From Methylobacterium planeticum (GTDB taxonomy: Bacteria; Pseudomonadota; Alphaproteobacteria; Rhizobiales; Beijerinckiaceae): 64,000 bases of DNA. The first letter of the stretch is position 1, and each line of letters opens with the position of its first letter. The stretch covers positions 310,001 through 374,000 of the forward strand of contig NZ_VZZJ01000002.1 of NCBI RefSeq assembly GCF_008806345.1. Reading direction: 5' to 3'. Of this stretch, positions 9,401 to 17,405 are shown piece after piece. The translations under genes and the position numbers were made by a program. The notes under the pieces are model-generated. The model had not been told where the DNA came from. It made no database searches and worked only from the letters and a program-made list of their open reading frames with translations.

Positions 9401-9874
9401 GCCGAGCAGGATCGCCAGGAAGGTCGCGGCCTCCACCAGCGCGTTGCCGGCGGGCAGCTCCTCGCGCCTCAGGTGGTCGGGCAGGATGCCGTACTTGATC
9501 GGGCCGAACAGGGCCGCGATCGTGCCGAACAGCCCGAGCGCCACGAACAGGACCGGCACCGAGCCGAGCCAGAAGCCCACCACCGCGGTGCCGGCCGCGA
9601 AGATCTCGGCGAATTTCAGCCGCTTGGCGACCACGGCCTTGTCGTAGCGGTCGGCCCACTGGCCGCCGAGGCCCGACAGGATGAAGAACGGCCCGATGAA
9701 GACCGCGCTCGCCAGGGTGATCAGCATGCCGGACTGCGCCTGGTCGCCGGCATTGACCTTGAACAGGATCAGGAACGCGAGGGCGTTCTTCAGGAAGTTG
9801 TCGTTGAAGGCCGAGAAGAACTGGCACCAGAACAGCGGCGCGAAGCGGCGCGCGGTCATCAGTGATCGGAACAT
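6461..9874 (-). CDS. aas: Fused LplT-like flippase / PlsC acyltransferase / acyl-ACP synthetase (Aas)
   Basis: The protein has 1137 residues in three parts. Residues 1-430 form a 12-TM MFS module like the lysophospholipid flippase LplT. Residues 440-620 form a PlsC acyltransferase, with HX4D in NHVSFLD (about 463) and the FPEGRL block near 526. Residues 640-1137 form an AMP-binding acyl-ACP synthetase, with the P-loop TSGSEGTPKG near 798 and the C-terminal GTGKIDQV lysine near 1118. Together they would flip 2-acyl-lysophospholipid inward and re-acylate it with a fatty acid activated on ACP. In E. coli lplT and aas are separate genes. The ATG at 9874 has a GGGGAGGG ribosome binding site. Confidence 0.92.
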   Translation of the reverse strand: MFRSLMTARRFAPLFWCQFFSAFNDNFLKNALAFLILFKVNAGDQAQSGMLITLASAVFIGPFFILSGLGGQWADRYDKAVVAKRLKFAEIFAAGTAVVGFWLGSVPVLFVALGLFGTIAALFGPIKYGILPDHLRREELPAGNALVEAATFLAILLGTIVAGLAMAAGGDAAAFGALIMGFAVLCWLSARLIPRTGEGAPDLYVDPNVARSTYDLLRDLWADSRLWRGSVIVSWFWLVGAVVLSLLPVLVKTGLNGSETVVTMLLATFSVGIALGSGLASWLASGRIVLLPTPVGAILMGLFGLDLAWTVWQLPPVSGPMIGAAGFLASGTGLRVGFDFFGLAVAGGLYIVPSFAAVQAWTEKAKRARVIGAVNVLTAAFMVAGTLALAVLQGAGFSMAALLALVAILNLVVGAVILATLPTSPFRDFLSILFRAFYRLEVRGLENVEKAGPNAIVALNHVSFLDAPLALSLLDQEPVFAIDHGIAKAWWVKPFLRVTKAMPLDPTRPLATRTLINAVKNGETLIIFPEGRLTVTGSLMKVYDGAGLIADKSGAMVVPVRIEGLEQTAFSRLSRAQVRRRWWPKVTVTVLEPVRLAVDPALKGKARRQAAGAALYGIMSDLVFRTTDIDRGLTEALIEAGDRHGWHRTAVEDPVTGTLTYSRLVMGATILGRKLIPLAPVGKPVGLMLPNANGAAVTFFALASAGRVPAMINFSAGPASVLSACKAAEIRTILTSRAFIEKGRLGPLIEAIRGQVDLVYLEDVRATIGLADKLRGFLAPRRPLVARRGDDPAAILFTSGSEGTPKGVVLANRNMLANTAQAAARIDFGRTDKVFNVLPVFHAFGLTVGLVLPLVSGVPVYLYPSPLHYRIVPELIYGSNSTILFGTDTFLTGYAKAAHAYDLRSLRYVLAGAEAVKDSTRRTYAEKFGLRILEGYGVTECGPVVALNTPMFNRFGTVGRQMPGMDAKLEPVPGIEAGGRLSVRGPNIMLGYLRAEAPGLLEPPPGGWHDTGDIVAIDPLGFIAIKGRAKRFAKVAGEMVSLAGIEALAAELWPDAPSAVAAVPDARKGERLVLFTERKGATRAEYQSFAKGRGATEIAIPAEVVVLDRIPMLGTGKIDQVSVTRLARERAAAAEAA

Positions 9875-10095
9875 GGCTGCCCTCCCCGGCGAGGCGCATG
9901 ACTGCCTGCCGATCGGTGAAGCGTCAAATCCCGCCGCGCCCACCCCTCGGCGCCGGCGAATTTGAACGACGTGCAAAAACTAGATCCGGTCACGCCGGCC
10001 CGCAAGCTTGATTTTGAACAGCGTGCAATCTACACCGCTCCGCGCGTGTGGCGGCACACCTCCGGGGAGGATGCCGGGAAAAGGTAAAGGCACCG

Positions 10096-10731
10096 GTGGC
10101 AGGCAAAGGTGGCAGCACCGCGAAGCCGCGGAGCCCGAGTGCCCGCGGCACCGGGCCCCGGGGCGAGCACGACCGGGAGGGCTTCCTCGCCCTGGTCACC
10201 GGCGCGGCCGAGGCCATCGTGCGGGCCGAGGGCTTGCGGGCCCTCGGGATGCGCCGGCTCGCGGCCGCGATCGGCTACGCCCCGAATTCGATCTACAACG
10301 CGGTCGGCGACCTCGATCAGGTGGTGCTGCACATCAACGCCCGCACCTTCCGGCGCCTCCGGGCGACGCTGACCGGGGCGATCCCGCCGGATGCGCCCCC
10401 GCGGGCGACGGCCCTCGCCGTGGCGGAGGCCTACCTCGCCTTCGTGGCCGCGGATCCGGCGGTCTGGAGTCTCGTCTCGGACTACGCCACGGCGCCGGGC
10501 GCGCCCTTCCCGGACTGGTACGCGGCGGCGCTCGCCGAGGCGATCGCCCCCGTGGACGCGGTGCTGGCGCCCCTCCTGCCGGACGCGACGGAGCGGCGCC
10601 AGGCGGTCGCGGCCCTCTGGGCCGCCCTCCACGGGCTCGCCGCCCTCTCGACCTCGCGCAAGCTCGCCATGCTGACCCCGGAGCCGCCGCAGGCCCTCGC
10701 CCGGCTGCTGGTGGGGCGGTTCCTGGGGTAG
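10096..10731 (+). CDS. TetR family regulator with WHG C-terminal domain
   Basis: The predicted protein has about 211 residues. An N-terminal TetR helix-turn-helix is visible around residues 25-75 (AEGLRALGMRRLAAAIGYAPNS, then the IYNAVGDLDQVVLHIN helix). The C-terminal ligand domain carries WAALHGLA, the WHG-type signature. It should bind DNA as a dimer and respond to a small ligand, which is unknown. The GTG at 10096 with AAAGG just upstream is my choice, and an in-frame GTG at 10048 is the alternative. It is divergent from the Aas-like gene (222 bp), so it may regulate that gene. That is inference from position only. Confidence 0.85.
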   Translation: MAGKGGSTAKPRSPSARGTGPRGEHDREGFLALVTGAAEAIVRAEGLRALGMRRLAAAIGYAPNSIYNAVGDLDQVVLHINARTFRRLRATLTGAIPPDAPPRATALAVAEAYLAFVAADPAVWSLVSDYATAPGAPFPDWYAAALAEAIAPVDAVLAPLLPDATERRQAVAALWAALHGLAALSTSRKLAMLTPEPPQALARLLVGRFLG

Positions 10732-10739
10732 TTCGGGGG

Positions 10740-11361
10740 TGATCCCCGGCCCCGGCCGCATCGCGGGTGCCGGGCCGGCGGCCCCCCGTTGGCGCGCGGC
10801 ACGGCCGCCCCGCGCCGTCTCGAACCCCTCAACCCGGTCGGCTGGCGCCGACTCGACCTCTCCCGGACGGGAGAGGTGGGGCGCTCTGCCGTCCGGAGTG
10901 ATGTGTGGTTCCGGGCTGGCGCGGGTGGCACGCCGCGCCCCCTCTCCCGTGCGGGAGAGGGTTGGGGTGAGGGATGCGACTTGTCCGGAGAGGTCGCACC
11001 CCTCACCCGGTGCGCGTGCCGCGCACTCGACCTCTCCCGGACGGGAGAGGTGGGGCGCTCAGCCGTCCGGAGTGAGTCGTGGTTCCGGGGTGGCGCGGGT
11101 GGCACGCCGCGCCCCCTCTCCCGAGCGGGAGAGGGTTGGGGTGAGGGGTGCGCGCTCTCCGGAGAGGTCGCACCCCTCACCCGGTGCGCGTGCCGCGCAC
11201 TCGACCTCTCCCGGACGGGAGAGGTGGGGTGCACCGCTGTCCGCTCCATGTCCTTCAATGGCGCGGGCGGCACGCCGCGCCCCTCTCCCGTCCGGGCGAG
11301 GTTTGCCCGCGGAAGCGGGTCGGGTGGGGGAGGCGACCTCTCCGGAGAGGAGCGGGGCGCG
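10740..11361. repeat. Array of about 174-bp palindromic repeats (minus orientation)
   Basis: This 620-bp gap has no credible gene. It holds about 2.9 head-to-tail copies of a 174-bp unit, with repeat starts (ACTCGACCTC) at 10851, 11025 and 11199. Each unit contains CCTCTCCCGGACGGGAGAGG, then CCGTCCGGAGTG, then a second CTCTCCC/GGGAGAG palindrome, then GGTGAGGGGTGCG facing CGCACCCCTCACC. The last copy is degenerate and reaches the moaE stop codon. The orientation is opposite to the arrays at 6.3 and 13.4 kb. Confidence 0.9.
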
Positions 11362-11868
11362 CTAGGGGGCGTCCCCCGGGAGCCAGCGCTGCGCCGCCGC
11401 GTCGTCGGAGGCGGTGGCCTCGACCCAGGTGCCGGTGGTGCCGTCGGCGCGGTGCTCGCGCTTCCAGAAGGGGGCGCGGGTCTTGAGGTAGTCCATCAGG
11501 AAGCTCGCGGCCTCGAAGGCGGCGGTGCGGTGGGCGGAGGCCGTCAGCACCAGGACGATGCCGTCGCCCGGCGCCACGAGGCCGTGGCGGTGGATGACCC
11601 GCACGCCGGCGAGCGGCCAGCGCGCCCGCGCGTCCGCCACCACCCGGCCGATCTCGGCCTCGGCCATGCCGGGGTAATGCTCGAGCTCGAGCCCGGCGAG
11701 GCGCCCGCCCTCGTCGCGGCAGAGGCCCGTGAAGGTGACGACGGCGCCGGCCCGGCCCGCCGTCTCGGCGGAGAGCCGCGCGATCTCGGCGGCGACGTCG
11801 AAGGGCTCGGCCTGGATGCCGACGGCCTCGGGGCCGGGGGCGGCGGGTGCCTCGGGGACAGCGGACAC
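11362..11868 (-). CDS. moaE: Molybdopterin synthase catalytic subunit MoaE
   Basis: MoaE, with the sulfur carrier MoaD, converts precursor Z (cPMP) to molybdopterin in molybdenum cofactor synthesis. The protein has 168 residues. VVTFTGLCRD and LELEHYPGMAE form the family core, and the catalytic lysines are seen in YLKTRAPFWKRE. The HRHGLVAPGD and SAHRTAAFEAASFLMD motifs are also typical. The GTG at 11868 follows GGAGAG at proper spacing. A short Ala/Pro/Glu-rich extension precedes the conserved core. No moaD is adjacent. The gene ends directly against the repeat array and is divergent from the carbonic-anhydrase-like gene. Confidence 0.93.
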   Translation of the reverse strand: MSAVPEAPAAPGPEAVGIQAEPFDVAAEIARLSAETAGRAGAVVTFTGLCRDEGGRLAGLELEHYPGMAEAEIGRVVADARARWPLAGVRVIHRHGLVAPGDGIVLVLTASAHRTAAFEAASFLMDYLKTRAPFWKREHRADGTTGTWVEATASDDAAAQRWLPGDAP

Positions 11869-12101
11869 GGATCTCTCCAAAGGGCGCGGCGGCGGGGCCC
11901 GCGCGGGCACGGGTGGGTTACAACGTCCGGCCATCCCGGTTAAGCCGGGCTCGACTCAACGCCGGCCCGCATGCGCCTATATGGCAGGGCGACTCAAGGC
12001 CTGCGCCCCCGCGCCGGCCCCGGTCCGCGTCCCGAGCCCCGGCCGAGCCCCGGGCCCGGACCCCGCGGACGGGACCGCGCCGGATTGGAAGGACCACCCG
12101 T

Positions 12102-13121
12102 GTGACGCCCGACCTGATCCTGCCCCATGACGGCGTCCTGCCGCGCTTCTCCGCCCGCCCCGTCTGGTGCGGGCGCGGCAGCACCGTGATCGGCGACGCG
12201 ACGATCGGGGCGCAGGCCTGGATCGGCGACAACGGGGTGATCCGGGCGGACGGCCAGAGCGTCGTCCTCGGCGAGCGCTTCTGGCTCGGCCACCGCTCGA
12301 CCGTGCACATCGCCACCTTCGCGCACGGCACCACCGCGGGGGACCGGGTCACGGTGGGGCGCAACGCCGTGGTGCATGCCTGCGCGGTGGGCTCGGACGT
12401 GGTGATCGAGGACGACGTCGTGATCCTCGACGGCGCCCGGATCGGGGACGGGGTCGTGATCGAGGCCGGCGCCACGGTGTTTCCCCGCGCCGAGCTGCCC
12501 GAGGGCTTCGTCTACGCGGGCAGCCCGGCCAGGCCGCAGCGGCCGATCACCCGCGCGGAGATCGCCGAGCGGGCCGAGCGCCTGCGGGAGGCGGCGGGCG
12601 ACAGCGCCCCGGCGGCCCCCGCGGACGAGCCCGCCGTCGAGGACAGCGTGTTCGTGGCCCGCACGGCGCTGCTGCGCGGGCGCATCGCCCTCGGGGCGGG
12701 CTCGACCGTGCTGTTCTCCTGCGAGCTCAGCGCCGAGGTCGGCCCGATCGTGGTCGGGGCCGACACCAACATCCAGGACAACAGCGTCCTGCGCAGCCGG
12801 GGCGAGGGCATCGTCATCGGGCGCGACACCACGATCGGCCACAACGTCCGCATGGGCGATTGCCGCATCGGCGCCCGCAGCCTGATCGGCATCGGCTGCG
12901 CCATCGCCCCCGGCACCGTCATCGCCGACGACGCCATGCTGGCGGCCGGCGCCACCACCGATCCGGGCCAGCTCCTCGAGGGCGGCCACCTCTGGGGCGG
13001 CCGCCCCGCCCGCATCCTCGGCCCCCTCGACGCCGACAAGCGCGCCATGATGAGCCGCATCGTCGAGGGCTACCGCGACCACGGCCGGGCCTACCGCCGG
13101 CTGCAGGCGGAGATCGCGTAA
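12102..13121 (+). CDS. Tandem gamma-carbonic-anhydrase-like (left-handed beta-helix) protein
   Basis: The protein has 339 residues made of two gamma-CA-like hexapeptide-repeat domains, about 1-165 and 180-339, each ending in a helix. Compared from memory with the gamma-CA of Methanosarcina (zinc ligands H81, H117, H122), repeat 1 keeps H81- and H122-equivalents (H69, H92) and the IRAD motif (R48, D50) but has Arg at the H117 position (R87). Repeat 2 keeps the H117-equivalent (H247) and NIQD (Q225, D226) but has R231 and G252 at the other two. One composite zinc site per chain is therefore possible. It could also be a non-catalytic scaffold. The GTG start follows GGAAGGA. Confidence 0.85.
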   Translation: MTPDLILPHDGVLPRFSARPVWCGRGSTVIGDATIGAQAWIGDNGVIRADGQSVVLGERFWLGHRSTVHIATFAHGTTAGDRVTVGRNAVVHACAVGSDVVIEDDVVILDGARIGDGVVIEAGATVFPRAELPEGFVYAGSPARPQRPITRAEIAERAERLREAAGDSAPAAPADEPAVEDSVFVARTALLRGRIALGAGSTVLFSCELSAEVGPIVVGADTNIQDNSVLRSRGEGIVIGRDTTIGHNVRMGDCRIGARSLIGIGCAIAPGTVIADDAMLAAGATTDPGQLLEGGHLWGGRPARILGPLDADKRAMMSRIVEGYRDHGRAYRRLQAEIA

Positions 13122-13189
13122 GGCCCGCCCGCCCCGCGCCGCGCGATCGCCGCCGCGTGCGCGCGAGGCCGGGTGTGCGCGAGCGGACC

Positions 13190-13690
13190 GGTGGCGGGTG
13201 CGCGTCGTCCGGAGAGCCCGCACGCCTCACCCCGGCCCGCTTCCGTCCGGGAGAGGGAGCCCGTCGCGCCACCCGCGCCCACCACGGGACCACGACTCAC
13301 TCCGGACGGCGGCCCGCCCCACCTCTCCCGTCCGGGAGAGGTCGAATCCGCGATAGCGGAACAGGTGAGGGGTGCGACATGTCCGGAGAGCGCGCATCCC
13401 TCACCCCAACCCTCTCCCGCACGGGAGAGGGGGCCCGTCGCGACGCCCGCGCCACCCTGGAACCACGACCCACTCCGGACGGCGGCCCGCCCCACCTCTC
13501 CCGTCCGGGAGAGGTCGAGTCGGCGACAGCCGACCGGGTGAGGGGTGCGACCTCTCCGGACAGCGCGCACCCCTCACCCCAACCCTCTCCCGGACGGGAG
13601 AGGGGGCCGGTCGCGCCACCCGCGCCACCCCGGAACCCCGACTCACTCCGGACGGCGGCCCGCCCCATCTCTCCCGCCCGGGAGCGGGAG
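13190..13690. repeat. Array of about 173-bp palindromic repeats (plus orientation)
   Basis: The 690-bp gap between the carbonic-anhydrase-like gene and the AI-2E family gene holds no credible gene. It contains about 2.9 copies of the 173-bp unit, with the marker ACTCCGGACGG at 13299, 13472 and 13645. Each full copy has CCTCTCCCGTCCGGGAGAGG, GTGAGGGGTGCG facing CGCACCCCTCAC, and a second CTCTCCC/GGGAGAG palindrome. The first and last copies are partial. Confidence 0.9.
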
Positions 13691-13811
13691 CGGGGGCGCG
13701 GCGCGGGGCGTGACCGGGGAATCGGGAACCAACGCGGGTGCCGCCGCCTTCCCGGCAACGCTTCCGTCGTCGTGGCGGCGCGGGTCCGGACGTCACCCGA
13801 AGGTTTTCGCG

Positions 13812-15071
13812 ATGCTGCAGCAGCCCCCGACGCCCGTCGACGCCCCGGTCGGCCCCGGGCGGGGCACCCGCCCGCTGGCGCTCGCCGGGATCGCGGTGGT
13901 GTCGTTCGCGGCGCTGCTGGCGCTCGCCTGGATGGCGGCCGCGACCCTGATGCTGATCTTCGCCGGCGCCCTGCTCGGGGTGTTCCTCGACGGGCTGACC
14001 CGGGGGCTCGGGCACCTGCTGCCGCTGCCCCGGGGCGTGCGGCTCGGCATCGCCAGCCTCGCGGTGGCGGCGGCCGGCCTCGGCTTCGTGGCCTTCGGGG
14101 GCGCCACCATCGCCCAGCAGGGGCGCGACCTCGGCCAGACCATCCGCCAGCAATCGGGCACCGTCACCGGCTGGCTGAAGGAGCACGGGGTCGACCTGCC
14201 GCTCCTCGACGCGGTGGAGAGCCAGGCCGGATCGGGCCAGGCCGCCCCGGAGCCGGGGGCCGAGAAGTCCGGCGGCGGGAAGTCCGGCGCCGAGAAACCG
14301 GCAGGCGAGAAACCGGGCGTCGAGAAACCGGCAGGCGACAAACCGGCAGGCGACAAGTCGGCAGGCCAGAAGGCCGGCGGGTTCGGGGGCCTCGCCTCCG
14401 GGGCGCTCGGCAGCCCGGGCTCGCTCCTGTCCGATGCCGGCAGCGTGCTCGGCCCCGCCGCCACGGTGATCTTCGGCCTGTTCAACGCGCTGGGCAACGT
14501 CCTGGTGATCGTGTTCCTGGGCGTCGCCTTCGCGGCCGATCCCGGCAGCTACCGGGACGGGATCCTGCGCTTCGTGCCGCCGCGCCACCGGCCCCGGGGC
14601 GCCAAGGTGCTCGACGGCATGGGCGAGACCCTGCGGCACTGGCTGTTCGGCCAGCTCATCACCATGGCGGTGATCTTCCTCTGCGTCTGGGCCGGGCTCT
14701 GGCTCCTCGGCATCGGCGGCTCGCTGATCCTCGGCCTGCAGGCGGGCCTGCTCGCCTTCATCCCGACCATCGGCCCCCTGGTGGCGGGGCTCGTGATCGT
14801 GCTGGCGAGCCTCGCCTCGGGCTGGAGTGCGCTTCTCGGCGCCGTCGGCGTCTACCTCGCGGTGCAGACCCTCGAGAGCTACGGGCTGACGCCGTTCATC
14901 CAGAAGCAGGCCCTCGACATCCCGCCCGCCACGATCTTCGGCGGGCAGCTGCTCCTCGGCGTCCTGTTCGGGCTCTGGGGCATCGCCCTGGCGCTGCCGC
15001 TGCTCGCCGTGATCAAGGTGCTGCTGGAGCAGCTCTACGTCGAGGAGACGCTCGGCGAGCCGGCGAGCTGA
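13812..15071 (+). CDS. AI-2E transporter (TqsA/YdiK/PerM) family protein
   Basis: This 419-residue membrane protein has about eight TM segments in the pattern of the AI-2E family: two near the N-terminus, a long soluble loop, then a cluster after residue 210. The family-typical RHWLFGQLITM, FIPTIGPLVAG and LTPFIQKQALDIPP segments are present. The soluble loop (about 130-205) contains a low-complexity insert with seven EKPAG/DKPAG-like units encoded by imperfect 18-21 bp repeats. Substrates in this family range from AI-2 to ions and are unknown here. It lies downstream of the repeat array. The amidase gene converges with it, 6 bp away. Confidence 0.87.
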   Translation: MLQQPPTPVDAPVGPGRGTRPLALAGIAVVSFAALLALAWMAAATLMLIFAGALLGVFLDGLTRGLGHLLPLPRGVRLGIASLAVAAAGLGFVAFGGATIAQQGRDLGQTIRQQSGTVTGWLKEHGVDLPLLDAVESQAGSGQAAPEPGAEKSGGGKSGAEKPAGEKPGVEKPAGDKPAGDKSAGQKAGGFGGLASGALGSPGSLLSDAGSVLGPAATVIFGLFNALGNVLVIVFLGVAFAADPGSYRDGILRFVPPRHRPRGAKVLDGMGETLRHWLFGQLITMAVIFLCVWAGLWLLGIGGSLILGLQAGLLAFIPTIGPLVAGLVIVLASLASGWSALLGAVGVYLAVQTLESYGLTPFIQKQALDIPPATIFGGQLLLGVLFGLWGIALALPLLAVIKVLLEQLYVEETLGEPAS

Positions 15072-15077
15072 GCCGTC

Positions 15078-16337
15078 TCAGGTCTCCCGCGCCAGCGCCC
15101 GCTCGATCAGCCGGGCCACCGCCAGGGCCCGGCCGTCGTCGCCGAAGCGGGCGACGACCTGCACGCCGAGCGGCGGCCCGTCGCCCGGCACCGGGACGTT
15201 GACGCAGGGCACGCCCATCAGGGTCCAGAGCCGGTTGAAGCGCGGGTCCCCGGTGGAGGCGAGGCCCTCCGGCGCCGGGCCCGGCGCCGAGACCGTCAGG
15301 ATGGCGTCGATCTCCCCGAACACGTCCTTGAGGACGCGCCGGGCCCGGTGGGCGTGGCGGCGGGCCCCGTCATAGGCCTCGGCGGTGAGGTCCTGCGCCG
15401 CGTCGAGCTGGCCCCGCAGCACCGGGCCGAGGGCGGCGCGGTGGGCGGCGTATTCCCAGGCCAGGGCCTGGCGGGCCTCGTAGCTCTGGATGGTGCCGTG
15501 CGCCGCCCAGGCCTCCGGCAGGGGCGGCGGCAGCGCACAGTCGCGGACCCGCGCCCCGGCGCGCTCGGCCGCCCGCACCGCCCGCGCCAGCGCCGCCGCC
15601 ATCGCGGGCTCGGGCGCCCCGGCGAAATCCTGCGCGACGAGGCCGATGCGGGGCGCGGATCCGGCCTCGGGCCCGAGGCCGGATCCGCGCCCGAGGTCGA
15701 TCGCCGGCCGGTCGGCGAGGAGCGCCAGCGCGTGGGCGACGTCGCGGATCCCGGCCCCGAACAGGCCGAGCGTGTCGAGCGCCCACGAGACGGTCTTGAC
15801 CCCGACCATCGGCAGCAGCCGGAACGAGGGCTTGATCGCCGCGACCCCGCAGAAGGCGGCCGGGCGGATCACCGAGCCGCCGGTCTGGGTGCCGAGGGCG
15901 AGCGGCAGCATCCCGGCCGCCACCGCCGCGGCCGAGCCCGCCGACGAGCCCCCCGGGGTGCGGCCGGGCGCGCGGGGGTTGCGCGTCGCGGTCGGGTCGA
16001 GGCCCGCGAAGGGCGAGGTCGTGGTCTTGGCCAGCGCCACCGCCCCGAGGTCCCGCAGCCGCATCACGATGGCGGCGTCCGCCCGCGGCCGCCAGCCCGC
16101 GTAGATCGCCGAGCCCATCCCGGTGGGCAGGTCGGCGGTGTCGATGATGTCCTTGACCCCCACCGCGATGCCGGCGAGCGGCCCGGCGCCCGGCACCCGG
16201 GGGTCCGCCAGCCGGCTCGCCAGGGCGCCGACCGCGGGCTCGTGCGCCGCGATGGCCTCCTGCGCGAGGCGGATCGCGGCCTCCGGGCTCAGGCTGCCGG
16301 AGGCGAGGCGGGTGCGGAGATCGACGAGGGACAGCAT
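15078..16337 (-). CDS. Amidase signature family amidohydrolase
   Basis: This 419-residue enzyme of the amidase signature family hydrolyses a C-N amide bond. The Ser-cisSer-Lys triad is complete: K62 in GVKDI, the cis-serine in GGSSAG (about 131-132), and the nucleophile S155 in TGGSVIRPA. The spacing is close to that of malonamidase E2. CGVAAIKPS continues the signature. It is not GatA, since no gatB or gatC is nearby and the C-terminal part is short. The substrate is unknown. It converges with the AI-2E family gene. Confidence 0.9.
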   Translation of the reverse strand: MLSLVDLRTRLASGSLSPEAAIRLAQEAIAAHEPAVGALASRLADPRVPGAGPLAGIAVGVKDIIDTADLPTGMGSAIYAGWRPRADAAIVMRLRDLGAVALAKTTTSPFAGLDPTATRNPRAPGRTPGGSSAGSAAAVAAGMLPLALGTQTGGSVIRPAAFCGVAAIKPSFRLLPMVGVKTVSWALDTLGLFGAGIRDVAHALALLADRPAIDLGRGSGLGPEAGSAPRIGLVAQDFAGAPEPAMAAALARAVRAAERAGARVRDCALPPPLPEAWAAHGTIQSYEARQALAWEYAAHRAALGPVLRGQLDAAQDLTAEAYDGARRHAHRARRVLKDVFGEIDAILTVSAPGPAPEGLASTGDPRFNRLWTLMGVPCVNVPVPGDGPPLGVQVVARFGDDGRALAVARLIERALARET

Positions 16338-16521
16338 GGGCGTTCAGTCGAGCGGGGGACGGCGGGTGTCAACCGGGACGGAGCGGGCGGACCCGGGCGG
16401 ATCGCTCATGATTTGTTCCGCTTCGGGACCCCGGCAAAATGCAACTACAGGTCCAGGGCCTCCGGGTTCATGATGGGGCGAGCGGGCCCGCGACGTGGCC
16501 CGGACGATCCGGGAGGAGACC

Positions 16522-17328
16522 ATGGCGCAGGTGCCGCCGCCGGCCCCCGGCCGCGACGGGCCGCCCGCGCCCGCGACCGGGCCCGCGACCGGGCCCGAAT
16601 CCCCGCGGGTGCCGCTGCCCCGCAGCTCGGGCGAGATCATCATGGTGCTGGCCCATTACCACCGGGCCGAGATCGCCCGCATGGCCGGCTGGCGCGACCG
16701 CATCGACCGCACCACCAACTGGGCGATCACCGTCGTGGCCGCCATGCTGTCGGTGTCGCTGTCGACCCCGACCGCCCATCACGGCGTCCTGCTCTTCGCC
16801 ATGCTGCTGGTGCTGCTCCTGCTCGCCATCGAGGCGCGGCGCTACCGCTTCTTCGACGTCTACCGCGCCCGGGTCCGCCGGATGGAGCGCCACTACTACG
16901 CCCAGGTCTTCGACGCCCAGGACCCCGACGCCGAGGTCTTCGGCGCTCAGGATTGCGCGCCCGCGCCCGGCCCCGCCTGGACGGAGGAGCTCGGCCGGGA
17001 CCTGCGCCGGCCGGCCTTCCACATCAGCCTGACCGACGCCCTGTCGCGGCGCCTGCGGCGCAACTACTGCTGGATGTTCCTGATCCTGCTGCTCGCCTGG
17101 GTCCTCAAGATCACCTCGGCCAAGCTCCAGCCCGGCGCCGAGGCCGCGGCGCCGGTGCCCGAATTCCTGCACGCGCTGGCGGACGGCCTCGGCAACGCCG
17201 CGCTCGGGCCGCTGCCCGGCTGGCTCGTGGTCGCCATCGTGGCGGCCTTCTACGGCCTCCTCCTGGCCGCGACCCTCCGGTCGATCCGCCGCGACCGCGC
17301 CGGGGAGGACGGGCAGGTCCACGTCTGA
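16522..17328 (+). CDS. DUF2270 family integral membrane protein
   Basis: The protein has 268 residues. After a Pro-rich cytoplasmic N-terminus (1-35) come HYHRAEIARMAGWRDRIDRT and TTNWAI leading into two TM helices (about 65-105). Then comes the family motif IEARRYRFFDVYRARVR, and finally two more TM helices (about 180-200 and 230-250). These features fit DUF2270, which has no known role. The ATG at 16522 follows GGGAGGAGACC, a strong ribosome binding site. No linked neighbour suggests a function. Confidence 0.85.
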   Translation: MAQVPPPAPGRDGPPAPATGPATGPESPRVPLPRSSGEIIMVLAHYHRAEIARMAGWRDRIDRTTNWAITVVAAMLSVSLSTPTAHHGVLLFAMLLVLLLLAIEARRYRFFDVYRARVRRMERHYYAQVFDAQDPDAEVFGAQDCAPAPGPAWTEELGRDLRRPAFHISLTDALSRRLRRNYCWMFLILLLAWVLKITSAKLQPGAEAAAPVPEFLHALADGLGNAALGPLPGWLVVAIVAAFYGLLLAATLRSIRRDRAGEDGQVHV

Positions 17329-17405
17329 GGGGGCCATCCCGGCGCGGGGCTGGCGCGCCGCAGCGTTGACGATCCCTTCACACAACCGCGCGCATCTTAC
17401 GCGCC

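Noticed and set aside
6335..9865. A very long plus-strand open frame opposite the Aas-like gene
   Set aside because: The minus-strand reading has complete MFS, PlsC and AMP-binding motifs. The plus reading is low-complexity Arg/Gly/His without any domain.
10740..11361. CRISPR array
   Set aside because: The 174-bp units are contiguous, carry palindromes and have no unique spacers between short repeats. No cas genes are near.
13190..13690. Coding region in the repeat array
   Set aside because: Several frames are open only because of GC bias. They change at each repeat and have no domain or ribosome binding site.
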